Below, piece after piece: positions 37,580-50,400 of a DNA stretch of 64,000 nucleotides; position 1 is the stretch's first letter, and the number at the start of each line of letters is the position of its first letter. The translations under genes were made by a program, and so were the position numbers. This DNA comes from Geosiphon pyriformis (lineage: Eukaryota > Glomeromycota > Glomeromycetes > Archaeosporales > Geosiphonaceae), in contig JAAOMT010000239.1 of the NCBI GenBank assembly GCA_016748015.1, forward strand, positions 102,812 through 166,811, written 5' to 3'. The notes beneath the pieces are model-generated. The model did not search any database. It was not told the origin of the DNA and saw only the letters and a program-made list of their open reading frames with translations.

Positions 37580-38386
37580 TTAAATATTCAAAGAACCATG
37601 TTTAATAATAACGATAGCAATTTCCTATACAATGTATCTAAAATATATGGAATTTCCCAAAACACTAAAACATTTGAATATAGAATTGTGATACAACTTG
37701 CTCGATATGGAGACATGCGGAAGCATTTATCAAAAAATTTTCATTATATGAGTTGGGAAGATAAATTATTGATCGCGTCTGATATAGCTTCTGGACTTTC
37801 TTCAATTCATTCTTCTGGTATGATTCATCGTGACCTACTTTCGGGCAATATCCTACAATATTATTCACGATCGGTACAAATTGGAGACCTCGGATTATGT
37901 CAATCTACAAACAATGGAGAAAAAACAGCAGGGGTGGAGAAAAAGATATTTGGAGTGATTCCATATATTCCACCAGAAGTTTTAAGAGGAGAAAAGTTTA
38001 CGACAGCTGGGGATATTTATAGTTTTGCCATAATATTATGTGAATTGGCAACAGAAAAACCTCCCTTTCATGTTTATCCTTATGACGAAATCTTTATAAT
38101 GGCTATTTTAAATGGTCAAAGACTTAATATTACCTCCCCCCTTATTCCACCTTCTATAGGTAAACTGATTGAAAAATGTTGGAATGCTAATTCTAAGAAT
38201 CATCCTACTGCTAAAGAAGTTTGGAAGAAGTCGGGAAAACTTGAAAATTTGTACAATAATATATTTAAAAGATGGATATACTTTAGGACAATAAAATTTT
38301 CAAAAGGCATTCAACCCCTTAAAAAGACTATGAAACACGATAAGAAATTAATTCATACAGGAGCAGTTTATAAAAGTCATCCTTAA
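37580..38386 (+). CDS. Tyrosine-kinase-like protein, truncated (lacks N-lobe)
   Basis: Second exon of a kinase of the same family. The acceptor TTTGATAG|TTA at 37579/37580 matches the one in the minus-strand kinase, after which the frame reads LNIQRTMF; a free-standing start would be the ATG at 37598. Present: KIYGISQNTKTFEYRIVIQL, catalytic loop MIHRDLLSGNIL with H-R-D and the metal-binding Asn, IGDLGLC in place of DFG, YIPPEVLRG, DIYSFAIILCELATEKPPFH and LIEKCWNANSKNHPTAKE. The glycine loop and lysine strand should lie upstream, but only a degenerate trace (LTLKNDVFRQ, about 37366-37395) without a donor site is seen. A one-base loss relative to the other copy shifts the tail after VYKSHP. 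As it stands it could make only a C-lobe, so it is probably a pseudogene in progress. Confidence 0.7.
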   Translation, partial: LNIQRTMFNNNDSNFLYNVSKIYGISQNTKTFEYRIVIQLARYGDMRKHLSKNFHYMSWEDKLLIASDIASGLSSIHSSGMIHRDLLSGNILQYYSRSVQIGDLGLCQSTNNGEKTAGVEKKIFGVIPYIPPEVLRGEKFTTAGDIYSFAIILCELATEKPPFHVYPYDEIFIMAILNGQRLNITSPLIPPSIGKLIEKCWNANSKNHPTAKEVWKKSGKLENLYNNIFKRWIYFRTIKFSKGIQPLKKTMKHDKKLIHTGAVYKSHP

Positions 38387-41300
38387 CTGCTCAAATGGTT
38401 AATTTTTCTAAAGATTAGTTCATTTAATTTCAAAATGACTGATTAGGTTATTAGTTAAATTGAATATGCTAAACTTTGCTTTTTATTTTGCTTTTTAAAA
38501 GAATTAATCTATTTGACTGAAAGTAATGAAGTTGAATAAATTTTCGAATGAAATTTATGTATTTTATTTATTTTATTATTTATTATGTTTAAATAAGTTT
38601 AAACTTCAAAATAATTAATCTATTATTAGAAAATATTAAAATAATATTTATAAATAGTTAAAAGTTTTTAAAGATAAGATAAATATTAAAAATACTAAAA
38701 AAGTTATTTAGTTAATAATTATGTTTTTTGGTTTTATATATATATATATATATATATTTAGGTATTTAATATATTATATTGTAAAATATTATAACCAAAA
38801 AAAGCAAAAAAACATTGATATTTAATTAAATAATTAAAATAACTATAAAAAACAAAAATAATTATTTAGAAAAAATACAAAATATGTAAATTATATTAAT
38901 TATTTTAATAAAATTAACAAAAATAAACAATTTTACATTATTATAAAATATTAAGTTAATTTTAAACATATATATTAAAACAAAAAAAAAACAACTTGAT
39001 TTAAATTGAAACTTTTTTTCCTAATGCAAAATAATAATTTTAAATTAAATAAACACTTTTAATAAGGTAGTTTTTATTAAATATACAATAAAACTATTTA
39101 ATATGTTATTTAATTCTTTTAGATTGAATTTACAAGATCACGTGTTCTATATGGAGTTCTCAACCCAACTATATTTTTTTAAGACATGAAAACTAAATCA
39201 TCTATTCATTGTACAAATAGAAACTAATTAATCCTTTTAGTTAAAAAATAAATTCCTTATTCTGTATTGGCGTTATTGTGCTTGAATAAAATTAAATCAT
39301 TAAGGCTAATAGCTAATAATAATTTTGTGAATAGCGTTATTTTTTAAAAGTTTAAGAAATAAATAATTGGACTTGGAACTCAATAATTGTTGCTTTTAAA
39401 ATAATTGTTTAGAAATTAAATGTGCTAAAAGTCATTTAAATGGTTTTGGTTTAAAAAAGCCCATTCGTTTTTTTCGGATTTGGTTATAGATATTAGAGTT
39501 GTATTAAGTATGTAATATAATTTTAAATTACATTTATTTTAGAACATATTTTATTGTATTATAGTAGATAGTAGTTAAGTCTCACTTATAAAATAAAATA
39601 ATATTAAAACTTTAAGATTTTTGTAATAATAATTATTTTATTATTATTATTTAAAAAAACTTTATTTAAAAAAAAACTTTTGACCAAAAAAAACAATGTT
39701 TTTAAAACAATTAAAAGTTGTTATTTAACTGTTTTTAATTATTATAAAGCAAATTTTTTAAGTATTTAAATAGTAGTAATAATTCTTACTTAAACATAAT
39801 TTTTTGTAATTTAAAATTATATAATTAAATTAAGTTTTATTTTTATTGCAATTTAATTGTTATTTGATAAAAATAAAATTTAAAACTAAATTATATTATT
39901 ATTTTATAAATAAAAAAATGGTGTTTGGTGTTTTGTTTTTTATTTGAAATTAATTTATTTTTAATAAGTTTAATAAATAATAATAATTTAATGTAAATAT
40001 TATTTTTTAAGAAATAAAATATTATTTTCTAAATTTTATTTTATTTAATATATTTATAAAAAAATATATTCAATGTTACAAAAAAATTAATGTTAATTTT
40101 AAAAAAAATATATATATATATTCTTAATAAAAAATTTTATATATAAAAATTAGTATATAATTATAATTATAATATTTAAAAAACATTAATATAGTTATTA
40201 CAAAGATTATTATACTAATAAAAAGTTTTGTATTTTTATAATATAAAAAAATTTAGGTATTTAATTGTAAAAACCCGATTTAATTTAAATAATTAAATAT
40301 AATAAAAAATAATAGTATTATTAAATAAAAAGTTTATTATAGTAATATAAAGTAGTTTGTGTGTAATTTATATATAATATATATAATAATTATATTGTAT
40401 AAAAATAATTAGTTGTTGAGTTATACTTTTAATTTTATTTATAATAATATAATAATATAAAAATATAAAAATTTACAATATTTTTATAAATATATATTTA
40501 AAAGTAAATTTTTAAAACAAATTAAAAATATATTTTTAATATTATATTTATGAATGAATTAATAAAAAATTTTTTTTTTTCTTTGTAAAAATTTTTAATT
40601 ACTAAAAGCTAAAAAGTTATTAAATATTGTTAAAACACTAAAATGCAAAGCTTTTTATTTAAAAGTAAATTTTTTTGATAACAAGAGGAGTTTTATTATA
40701 TTATTAAAAACTTATTTAAAAATATTACCAAATTTGGTTTTAAAAAAAAGTGGTTTAATTTATTTAAAAGAGCAAATTATATAAAAAATACAACATAATT
40801 AAATATTAAAAGCTTTTGAAATAATGATAAAAACAGTAGCAAGAAAAAAAAATAAAAAAATAGTACTGAAATGATAAAGTTTATAACTCTTTCTAATAAT
40901 GAATATATATATATATATATATTATTATTATTACAATTAGTATGAAAATTTTTAAAAACAAAATAGTTAAATATCTTAATTAATGATAAACACTAACATA
41001 AGATAAAAGGAAAAGTGGCAAAAGGAGATATTTTGAGATAAAATAAATTTCCATGTGAAAATAAGATAGAACAAAACGGCATAAAAGTATGTCATTCTCT
41101 TAATTGAAATTTTTGATTTCGACACAATACCTCTTTTATCTTACATATAAAAATTTAGCATTTCCTTTAATAATGAGTAGAAAATCTTGAATTTTATTAA
41201 CTCTATAAAATAATAATTGAAAAGAAATCAGAAATTCATCTAAATAAATAAGATTTATTTTGGTAAAAAATGATATGGATGTTTTAAATCAACAAAATTT

Positions 41301-44300
41301 TTATATATATATATAAATTCAAAACTTTAAATAGAAAGAGAACTTTTTATTCCTATTTGCATTTTGTTTAGAATTTAAAAGAGTGAGAATAAATAAATCA
41401 AGTTTCTAAATAACTCGGGTCTTTTCTAACCTTGTTAGGATGACAAACCATTGATTTTTTAAATGTAATTTTTTTCTTGTCGTTTAAAAATAATTTTTTA
41501 TGTGAAATATTAAACATACGAATCGAAATTGTAATAATAATTACATTAAAAACTGAATATAAATTTTTGAATAAAATGAGCTATTTTAAAAAAATTTCAT
41601 TTGTATGCAAAATAATAATTGATGGCTGAAAACTAAAAATGTTCATCTTAAAAAATCAAGCAAAATTGCAATTAACAATTTTGAACTAATTTTTTTTTCT
41701 TTGTTTTTTTATTTGGAGAATAAATACCCAAAAATAACAAAATTAAATGAGGCATCGTGAAGTTGCCAAAAATCTGTGAACAGACTGTAACTTAGTAGAA
41801 TATTTCAATAGCTGATGAAAAATTAAATTAATCTCCTTGTTTTTAAATTTGTTATTGAAAAATTTGAAACAAAGGTTTTCATTCAAAATTTTTTTGAAGA
41901 TGAGCCTCTAAAACCTCAACAGATATATATATTCAAAGGCTTCAGCAGTTTTTACTCGAATTAGCAATTTGTGAAAAGGTAATAAAATTATTACTTGCCT
42001 TTGCAAGATAGTAGACTATTTTTTCTAAATTAAGAGCCATGGAAAGCAATGGCAAGCTTATATCAAAAGATAAATTGAAATTTTATTCATAATATCTTCA
42101 AAAAGGAACAGATTTAATCCAACCATTAAATTTATTTACTGGACAATAATAATAATAACTTTAAAATTTGTGTAGAAAATTTTTACAAATTTCTAAAGTT
42201 TAAAAGTTTGGAACTTTTTAATATCACTATCACAAAAATTGAGAATTTTAAAATACGATAGATTTTTTTGCTTTCAATTGTCAATTAACTGAAATAGGAT
42301 CATGTTAAAGGTTTATTATAAGCTTTTTCTCAAACATATCTAATAAAACTTTGAAAAAAATCTAATGTTATTATATATTATAAATCAATTAAATGGAAAA
42401 ATATTCATGTTGAAATACTCAAAAAGCTCAAATTGACATGTTGTAAAAGGATTTCATCGATAACCTATCGGTAATCCGATTAGCCCATACATATATATAT
42501 ATATATATAGGGTCAAGGCTTAGAGTGAACATCAGATCAAATTAAAAGCTAAAAGCAGATCCTTTCACCGATTTGGGGCAGTTTTTAATCAAGATGGTTT
42601 TGAGCAATCAAAAATTAACATAAAATAGCTCCATCTTTGTGGTTTAGAATCTACATAATACTTAGACTAGCAATAAAAATTTTCAAGAAAGCATATGATT
42701 TCAATTTTGGTAGACAAGTTTCCTTTCAAGTATATGGTTTTGCTAAAAGACAAATAAAACATTCAATAAAAGGAACCTCAACAAACTGCTTAGTCAATTT
42801 AACCTTTTACTGAGTAAAAAGGTTTTTTTTGGTCAAAAATCTTATTTTATTCTTGACTTGAAGATTTTAAATTTGGGCAAAAAAGCAACCACATTTGTTT
42901 CTTCTAAACTTTTTAAAACTCAAAAAAAAAAAAAAGTTTATGAAAACCTACTTTATCAATATTCTACCACAAATGAATTTGTTAGTTTGGAAAGATTCTC
43001 AAACTGAATCACTTGTTATTTCTGTCATAGGCTTCGATTTTCATGATAAGAATAGGAGTGTTTTTTTGGTCTAAAAACGGTTTTTACTTTATCCGTCGTA
43101 CTCAATGGAACCTACGATCTTTGGCCCTTGTGTTCACAATAAATTTCTTGTATCACACTTAGAACTACTGCCTATTGAATTAGAGTCATTGGCTATTATA
43201 TATTCTTGAAAAATATTTTCTAGGCTGATGAACCCCCCACCTAATGATTAGTTTACAAATATTTTCAATTATTCATTCTTCTTGCTTGGTATTGTTTTTT
43301 AAGTGACATCGATTGTTGACTTTGGCTGTAGAATTCTTAATAAACAAAATGAATATCAGTCACTGGTAACCAAGAAACTCGTTAAAATCGGGTTTCAATT
43401 TGTCAAACAGTCTTTCAAGTTTTTTTTTTTTTTTTTTTTTTTGAGGCTGACGAATGTTGTTGATAAGCTTACCCGTTTTCTATTAATGGATATAGTTCAT
43501 TTGAAACTCTAAAAAAAGTAAAATTTTCAATTTCTCTGTTAAACACTTGGGTATTCATGAATAAGTAAAAACTACTATAGATAAAATTTTCAACTCTCAT
43601 ATTTTTTTTTAAAGAAAGCATCATCTTTTGTAAAATCCTTAGATTCCCAAATATTTATTAAAATAAAAAAGATAAATAGATAAAAAATTAAGATAATATG
43701 AAAATCAATATTTAATATGAAATTTTTTCATAACAGATATATTAGATTTTCAGCAAAATAAATAGTGTGATTTTTTCTATATTTATTTTTATCCCCTTTT
43801 CCAAGCGGAAATTCGAGTACTGGATAAATATTGAAATGACAATGATCTTGTTATCTTTGAAACCGTGATATCATTAAATAATAATGATGATAACTCTTAT
43901 AATAGATCATAGCTATTGTTATGATAGATTTGATTGCCAGATAAATTTGAATACTAAATTAGACAAATAGAGTAAGTCTCATTGATATCTTTTTTAACAA
44001 TGGGAATTTTTTTTAAGATTTTATTGATCAAAAATATTTTTAAACCAAAACTTCCCCAATATATGGATTTTTTAACTTAATTTTTATAATTTTTGGGGTT
44101 GAAAAAATCCGATGGAGATGTTCTCTTTAAATCATCATCTGAATTTTTTTTAAGTTTCCACAATGGGGATGATTGCAATCAATGAGAAACTTAAAAGCTG
44201 TTATTGGATAAAGCATAACAAATTTTTATTTACATCTTGAGCTTTTAACATATATATTGAACCAATGACCTTGATAGTGAATTTATAAGAATTTTTCTTA

Positions 44301-45899
44301 TATTGACAGGCATAATTTGAGTTTATACTGAAGGAAAAGGTCACCTAAACCATCGTTATCAAAGTTCAGAATTTTTATTTGATTTTAAAATTAAGAAGTA
44401 ATTATTTCTTTGTAGACCTGTATGTTGACTAAACATGGTTTGATCTGCTCATATTTTTTATATAAATGTTAAGTACTAGTAAACAAAATGCAGAAGAATT
44501 TCAAATATTGGTTTAGATATATATGTTTAGCAGTTAAAATAAAGTTTTTTTAATAATCCCAAATCGTTCATGAAATCCATATTAATATATTAACTTCAAA
44601 GTAACCTCAACGTTGCTCTCACGATCGATGGTCAAAATTTTTGGGAATTTTTTTTTTTTCGCAGATTCATTTCGATCTAACATTACTTTAAAGCTTGTGA
44701 CTTTGACATTTTAATACTTTCATGCTGACCAAGATGATACCATAATGATGTCTAAGCATTTTCGCCTATAATGAAAGATTCAAAACTTAAGTTGAAAATT
44801 CACATTAGTGAGCCAATCAATGATAGCGATCCTAACGTTTAGTGAAATGTTTGCTTATATTTTTCTTTTTCAAATACTAATAAGAGACTAGCACGTGAAG
44901 TTCTTTAAAGCTATAGTAATTTTTATTTCTTTGTCAGCAAACACAATTTGAATAACGAGTAAAGATTTTTTTTAATATGATTTTCTAAATTTCCGATTAT
45001 TGCTTTTGCGATTTTCTATCCGAAAAAAGAATCCATGTTTTTCAATTTCCGTTTGTAAATACTTTTAAAGAATTTACCTTTCGTTACTGATTGACTGAAC
45101 AAAACAAAAGACATGTATCGATAAGTTCATGCCTTTGTTGCTATTGTAAGCTGTCAGGAATTTTTTAAGGCTGGATAAATAAGTTAATCAGTAAAATATT
45201 TGCCTTTGTTTGTTCTTAAATTTAATGGGAAAGTTCTCTCGTATTATCAATATTCTTCGATATGATTTAAAGTTGGGAAAATTAAGAATAAAATATTTTT
45301 CTTTTGATCTCGATTTTAAGGCTCGAGCGTAAAATCTAATTTTCATTTCAAAAATAGGAAGAGTTCAAAAAACTTTTTACCAAATCGGAACAATGTGAGA
45401 TGATCTTGTGGCAAAAAAGTAGTAAATTTTTTTTGAATTGAAAACTTTATTGATCAGAGAAAAAAGTATTAGAGATAACAGTAGTTTGGTTTTTTTTTTT
45501 CACTAAGCTGTTTGTATAAATTTTTCTTTTATCAACATCAAATATGATACTAAGATTTTTCAAAACACCAATATATCCGGTTTTTATATAAATGATAAAA
45601 TGCTTACTGATATACAATTAACTATCCTAAAAATCAAATGTTCATCTGTCTTTACTTTTAATTTTTAGGATTATTCATGGCTGAAAATTTGGCTAGCTTT
45701 ATTTTTTTGTAAAACTTACATTTGCGCTTATGGATCGATTTTGATAGTTTCTTATGTATTATTAGAAGATTATTATTAATTTTTGGTGACCATTAAATTT
45801 TGAAATTTTTTGCTTCGCCTGCGAATTCAAAAGAAAATTGAAAAGTGATTGAGATTAAACGGAAAATAAGGAAAAAAGTTTTTTGCATATTTTTGGTGT

Positions 45900-45952
<53 letters not shown>

Positions 45953-46280
45953 CATCAATTTGATTTACAAAGAACGACATAAAATTTGCCTCAAAATTTA
46001 AGTTAAGATGGAATGAATGTAAAACCGAAAACGAAAGAATCCAATACGAAAAATAATAGATAGAGCCGAATTTCGCCTTTACTCGTTTCATTAAATCAAC
46101 CAAAAAGTTTTCCAAACTCGGTCATGAAACGTATTTACTTTTCAAGATTAACATTAATTACAGTAATTAAGAAGAAATGAAAAAAGATTAATACAAAACT
46201 CATCAAAATTAAATATTATCACCCATCTCAGAAAATTTTTTTTTTCCCCTTATTCCCATATTTACTTTAGATATTATCAA
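38387..46280. other. Long AT-rich gene desert
   Basis: About 7.9 kb without a supported gene. 38.4-41.0 kb is nearly all A/T with short TA runs (38738-38757, about 40904-40922); 41.0-46.2 kb is of ordinary AT-rich complexity. It holds a TA run at about 42488-42509, a run of about 21 T near 43421-43442 and the AG repeat below. I found no kinase, Myb or transposase motif. Confidence 0.6.
45902..45949. repeat. AG dinucleotide microsatellite
   Basis: More than 20 uninterrupted AG units, about 330 bases past the stop of the Zn2Cys6 gene. It creates a Ser-Leu repeat in one minus-strand frame, which I do not regard as coding. Confidence 0.95.
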
Positions 46281-47424
46281 TTATTCGCCATTAGCCAATT
46301 CACCAGCATCGCAGGTATCCCCACAACCAGCCTTAATACAACGTTCACATGGTTTGCAACGATTACATCCCTTTTTCCCTTTTCGACATCTTGAACAAGC
46401 CTTTGGTAAAGGTTGGCTTGAACCGGTAGAGATTTGAGAATTTGAAAGTTGGGCTGCTACTCTTTTGGAAGCTTTTCCCAAGGTTCTACTTTCGCAAATA
46501 CCTTTGCTTCCCGAGGCCTCGTTATTTTCAATCTGGTCATTTGATGATTTGAAATTAGATTGGTTATCATCTGAAAACTCGTCTTCTGGTGATAAAAGAC
46601 CTTGTCTTGATTTTATAATCCGAGAAGTTAAAGTTTCTTGAAAAGCTTGTTGGTTTTGATTCTGATTTTGATGGGCTCGGGGATTGGACGTAGTTTTTGG
46701 TCGTTTTACAGTCTGGAGAAATGAGGCAGAAATTGTACGAATAAACTGTGACGATCTTCTACGTTTCTTTCCAAATTTATCTTTCGTTCTCTATTTTTTT
46801 TTGGTAGGAATATGAATCGATACCAATCATTTTTGCTCGCTTTCAATGCTTGCAAAAAAAAAGAAGGATTCACTATTCCTTTGAGAATTTTCAACTATTT
46901 TACACAACTAAAAAAACAAGGCTTACCCTTTTCCCTGATCTATTATCAAAGCTTCGGCTTTCATTCTCTCCTAGACTATCTGTAATTTCTCCTCCTTCAT
47001 AATCAGATTCTTCAGCTGTACGTTTAGGGATGGACTGAAAATTTCCCCTTTCCTTTCTACTACTTTTCCTATGAAAAGTTCGAGGGATGATCTCGTATTG
47101 CTGATTAGTTTCCAAGGAATCAAAACTACCAGTCACTATATTCTTCTCAGGATCCCTTAACGAAAATCTTTCTATATCAAAAGCTTTCGAGATTTCTTCT
47201 TTTATATCTTCTCTTTTGTCAGTCGCTACGAACCTAAATGTAACTTTTGGCTCTACATTTAAGGGTATGCCTGATTGATTATAAATAATATAAATTGTTT
47301 TCACAAACATTGATGGAAGACTTAAGGTAGAGTTAGGTGGAGAAGAAGGAAGTGGAAGATTGTACAATGGTTGGGAAAGAACATGACTGGTGTGCTGGTT
47401 TGAAAACGTAGGAGTCCTGGACAT
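46281..47424 (-). CDS. Zn2Cys6-type protein with possible N-terminal ubiquitin-like domain
   Basis: Two exons: 47424-46927 and 46712-46281, joined by a 214-base GT-AG intron in phase 0; 309 residues. The C-terminus holds a fungal binuclear zinc-cluster pattern, ACSRCRKGKKGCNRCKPCER then CIKAGCGDTC, i.e. C-x2-C-x6-C-x5-C-x2-C-x8-C, normally a DNA-binding domain of fungal transcription factors; here two extra Cys lie inside it. It is unusual to find it at the very C-terminus. Residues about 40-115 (TIYIIYNQSGIPLNV, then KVTFRFVATDKREDIKEEI and FSLRDPEKNIVTGSFDSLE) look like a beta-grasp, ubiquitin-like fold; that is inference from the pattern. The linker is basic, then Gln/Asn- and Ser-rich (HQNQNQNQQAF). 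Likely a nuclear regulator; targets unknown. Confidence 0.78.
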
Positions 47425-50400
47425 ATTGCGTCTGTTTGAAAAAAAAAATCAAAGTGGGTAAGATAAGCAATGAGAATTGGAAGCGTAGAATATAATTTTC
47501 AAAGTTTAAGGTTGCGATTCATCGAGAAATTCCATTCAGAAAGTGAAAAAATGAATTCCTCCAAGAAAGCTTGATTTCCATTTAAATTAACTTTTTAAAA
47601 CCTACATTTTTCAATTGTTTTGCTGAAAAGTACAATCTGTTCTTATTTATAGAAAGGACGCGTCTTTTTTTATAGAAATCTTGGCTCCAAAGGCCCTTCA
47701 AGAGCCACGTGAAATAGATCTAAAGAGTAGTGCAACAAAAATTGCAAACCAAACCGACAGGGAAATATTAAAGAGACTGGCTCTTTTTTATTGTTTGGGC
47801 GATCGAGAAAAGCAAACTTGCTTGTAATAAATTTCGGGTATGCGATGCCAATTTGAAAATTATTGGGGCGCCCAAGAGTTCACTACAATCTTCCTCTTTA
47901 TTTAAGCTTTTTTTTTATTTTTACAAAAAATTCTCCAATCTATATGAAGTATTCAATATTAAGTTTTAAAAGAGGTTTTAATCTGCAAATGACGTTTCAT
48001 GTTTTATTATTAGATAATTCAACATTAAAAATACATTTAAACATTTTATATTCATTTTTGTTAAGATTTTTTATAAAAACCATATTCAAATGATTGACCT
48101 AAAGCTTCTTTAAAAATATTTATTTAAGAAATATGTATTTAATCAAACTATTCACAGTTTAAAAAAAAAAATTGAATAAAAAATTTAGAATAGTAAGTTT
48201 TAAATTATCTTTTTCATAAAATTAGAATTTTTTTTGTATTCAATAATAATAAACCATGCAATTTGAATAAGCGGCTCAAAGGGAGTTATTCCGAATTAAA
48301 TTCTCCGACTGCCAAATATATTAGTCTTATCTACACGAAAATGATAAGAAACGGATTCTGAAAAATCAGAGTTGAAAGTTATATCTTAAAACTATTTGCT
48401 CACTCCGATGAACGAATATTGAAAATAGATTTTTTGAAGATACCCTCTCAAGCCTTAGTGGCAGATAAAGATCGGAATAGTATAGTTGAACAATTTTTTT
48501 TTAATGTTAAAGCTTTTTACTTATTTTAAACGAATATTCACAATAATAAATTCAACGCCATGAAAGAATATAAACAAACAAATAATTACCGCCATCAAAT
48601 AGACATGCACAAATTAAAGTACGACAATTTGGTTTGAAGAACTAGATAGGAGAAACAACGTTTAACTATTACGACATATGTCATTCCTCTAAGAAGTACA
48701 TTTTACTCATTTCTTTCTTATCTTCTAAGCTGGAAGTTCTTTACTTTCTATCAATTGAAACTTTTCCAGTTGCTTTGATCAAAAATTTAGAGACTCAAAT
48801 ATTTAAAGATATTGTTCAAAAAATTTCAAGCTGAGCTTAAAATTTAAGCAATCTTTTTCTGGGTATAATAACGCAAGAGCTGCTTACTTTGATGACTCTT
48901 TTTAAAGACAATTTTCGAGTTAATTTTCCTTATTAAAAGATAGATCAGAGGACACAATATTTGGATTTGGAAAGTTCTGATCACTTTTTCTACATTGTCA
49001 TAAAAATTTTAGAATTCACAGAATTGCGTATCTGAAATGAAACCAATGGAAGTCATGTCAAAATGTAAATGAAATATGGTAAAAGTTTTGGTCATATTCC
49101 TTTTTTGCTTTGCAATAATTGGATATATATTAAAGGTTAGAGGAATTTTGATATGACAATCGTTTTGGGCTGCCAGCGGAAACAATCGGTATATTAAATT
49201 TTTTCTGGTTAAATCCGATAACTAATATATATCATTGTATCTTCTCATGTTAGCTTCTATTAGTCTATTGTTTATAGAAAAATTATTTTCGTCTCTGTTG
49301 GGTTCCTCCACTCATTTTTACTAATCAAAAAGGGGTTAGATTTGTTGATCCCATAATTTACAGTCAACGATAAAGCAAACTTTAATATTTTTTTGGATCT
49401 TTTTTTTTAAATTCAACATTTCGAAAAGTTTTACCCTCCAATGAGAATAAGAATTAATGAGTTATCTTTTAAATTTTCTCAAAAACTATAAGAAATATTC
49501 TAGTCTTAAAGAAAAGTAAACCTTTTCTAGAAAAGCCTAAAAACAAAGAATTGAAATAAACGTTTGCTATTCAAAAGATTTTAATTATGTTTACAATCAT
49601 TCTGTTGTTGATCCCCTGAAATAAAATTAGCAGTTTCTTGAGAACTTAAGGGGTTTAAATAAATTTTTTCTTCTCAATAATCTTTTTTGCCTAATGAGAA
49701 AATAAATTGAGAATATCAAAATCACAATGACATTATAAAAAAGCTCAAAAGTATAAAATCTAAAAATCTTTTTTTATCATATGAAGCTTTATTTACAAAA
49801 ATGACGTTTTAATGACGTTTAGAATTTAAAGATAGTCAATTCATTCATTTACACCTTTTATTTGCTGATTAAGCCTAGAAATACTCCTTTTGAATTAAAA
49901 TATTTTAATTCTGACAATTAATAGTCTAGCTTTTTTTTGAAAATAATAAAATATTAAACAGAAAAATTGACAAATAAACTGTTTTGAGATTAATGAGATT
50001 TTCAATAATTTTATATATATAAAATTTATAACAAAAATAATCACAATTTGAAAATTGTAAAATATAATAAAAAAATTGGAAATGCAAACTTTAGATTTTT
50101 TTCTTTACATTTAATTCACTTGAAAAGTTTTTATTGATTTCATATTTTGTTAATTAGAATAATATTAAGAATCTAGATTAAAAAAATAATTCATAGAATT
50201 TTCTTAGCATACAATTAATGTATAGTTTAATTATCATTGTGTACTTAAAGGACTTTCTTTCAATAGGCCTTCCATATTGTAGTACATTAAATAGTCTACA
50301 ATATTGCTTTCCACCGAAATGAACACAAAAAATTTGTGAATCTTTTGCACGGTTTAAACGGACTTACTCTAAATGCTGAATGACAAAAGTTTTCTTTTCC

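Noticed and set aside
45855-46115. Minus-strand frame with a Ser-Leu repeat
   Set aside because: The repeat is only the translation of the AG microsatellite.
46706-46894. 62-codon minus-strand frame
   Set aside because: It lies inside the intron of the Zn2Cys6 gene, and the spliced model gives a continuous protein.
47863-48093. 76-codon plus-strand frame
   Set aside because: Hydrophobic, T-rich frame without a domain, starting at an edge of AT-rich DNA.
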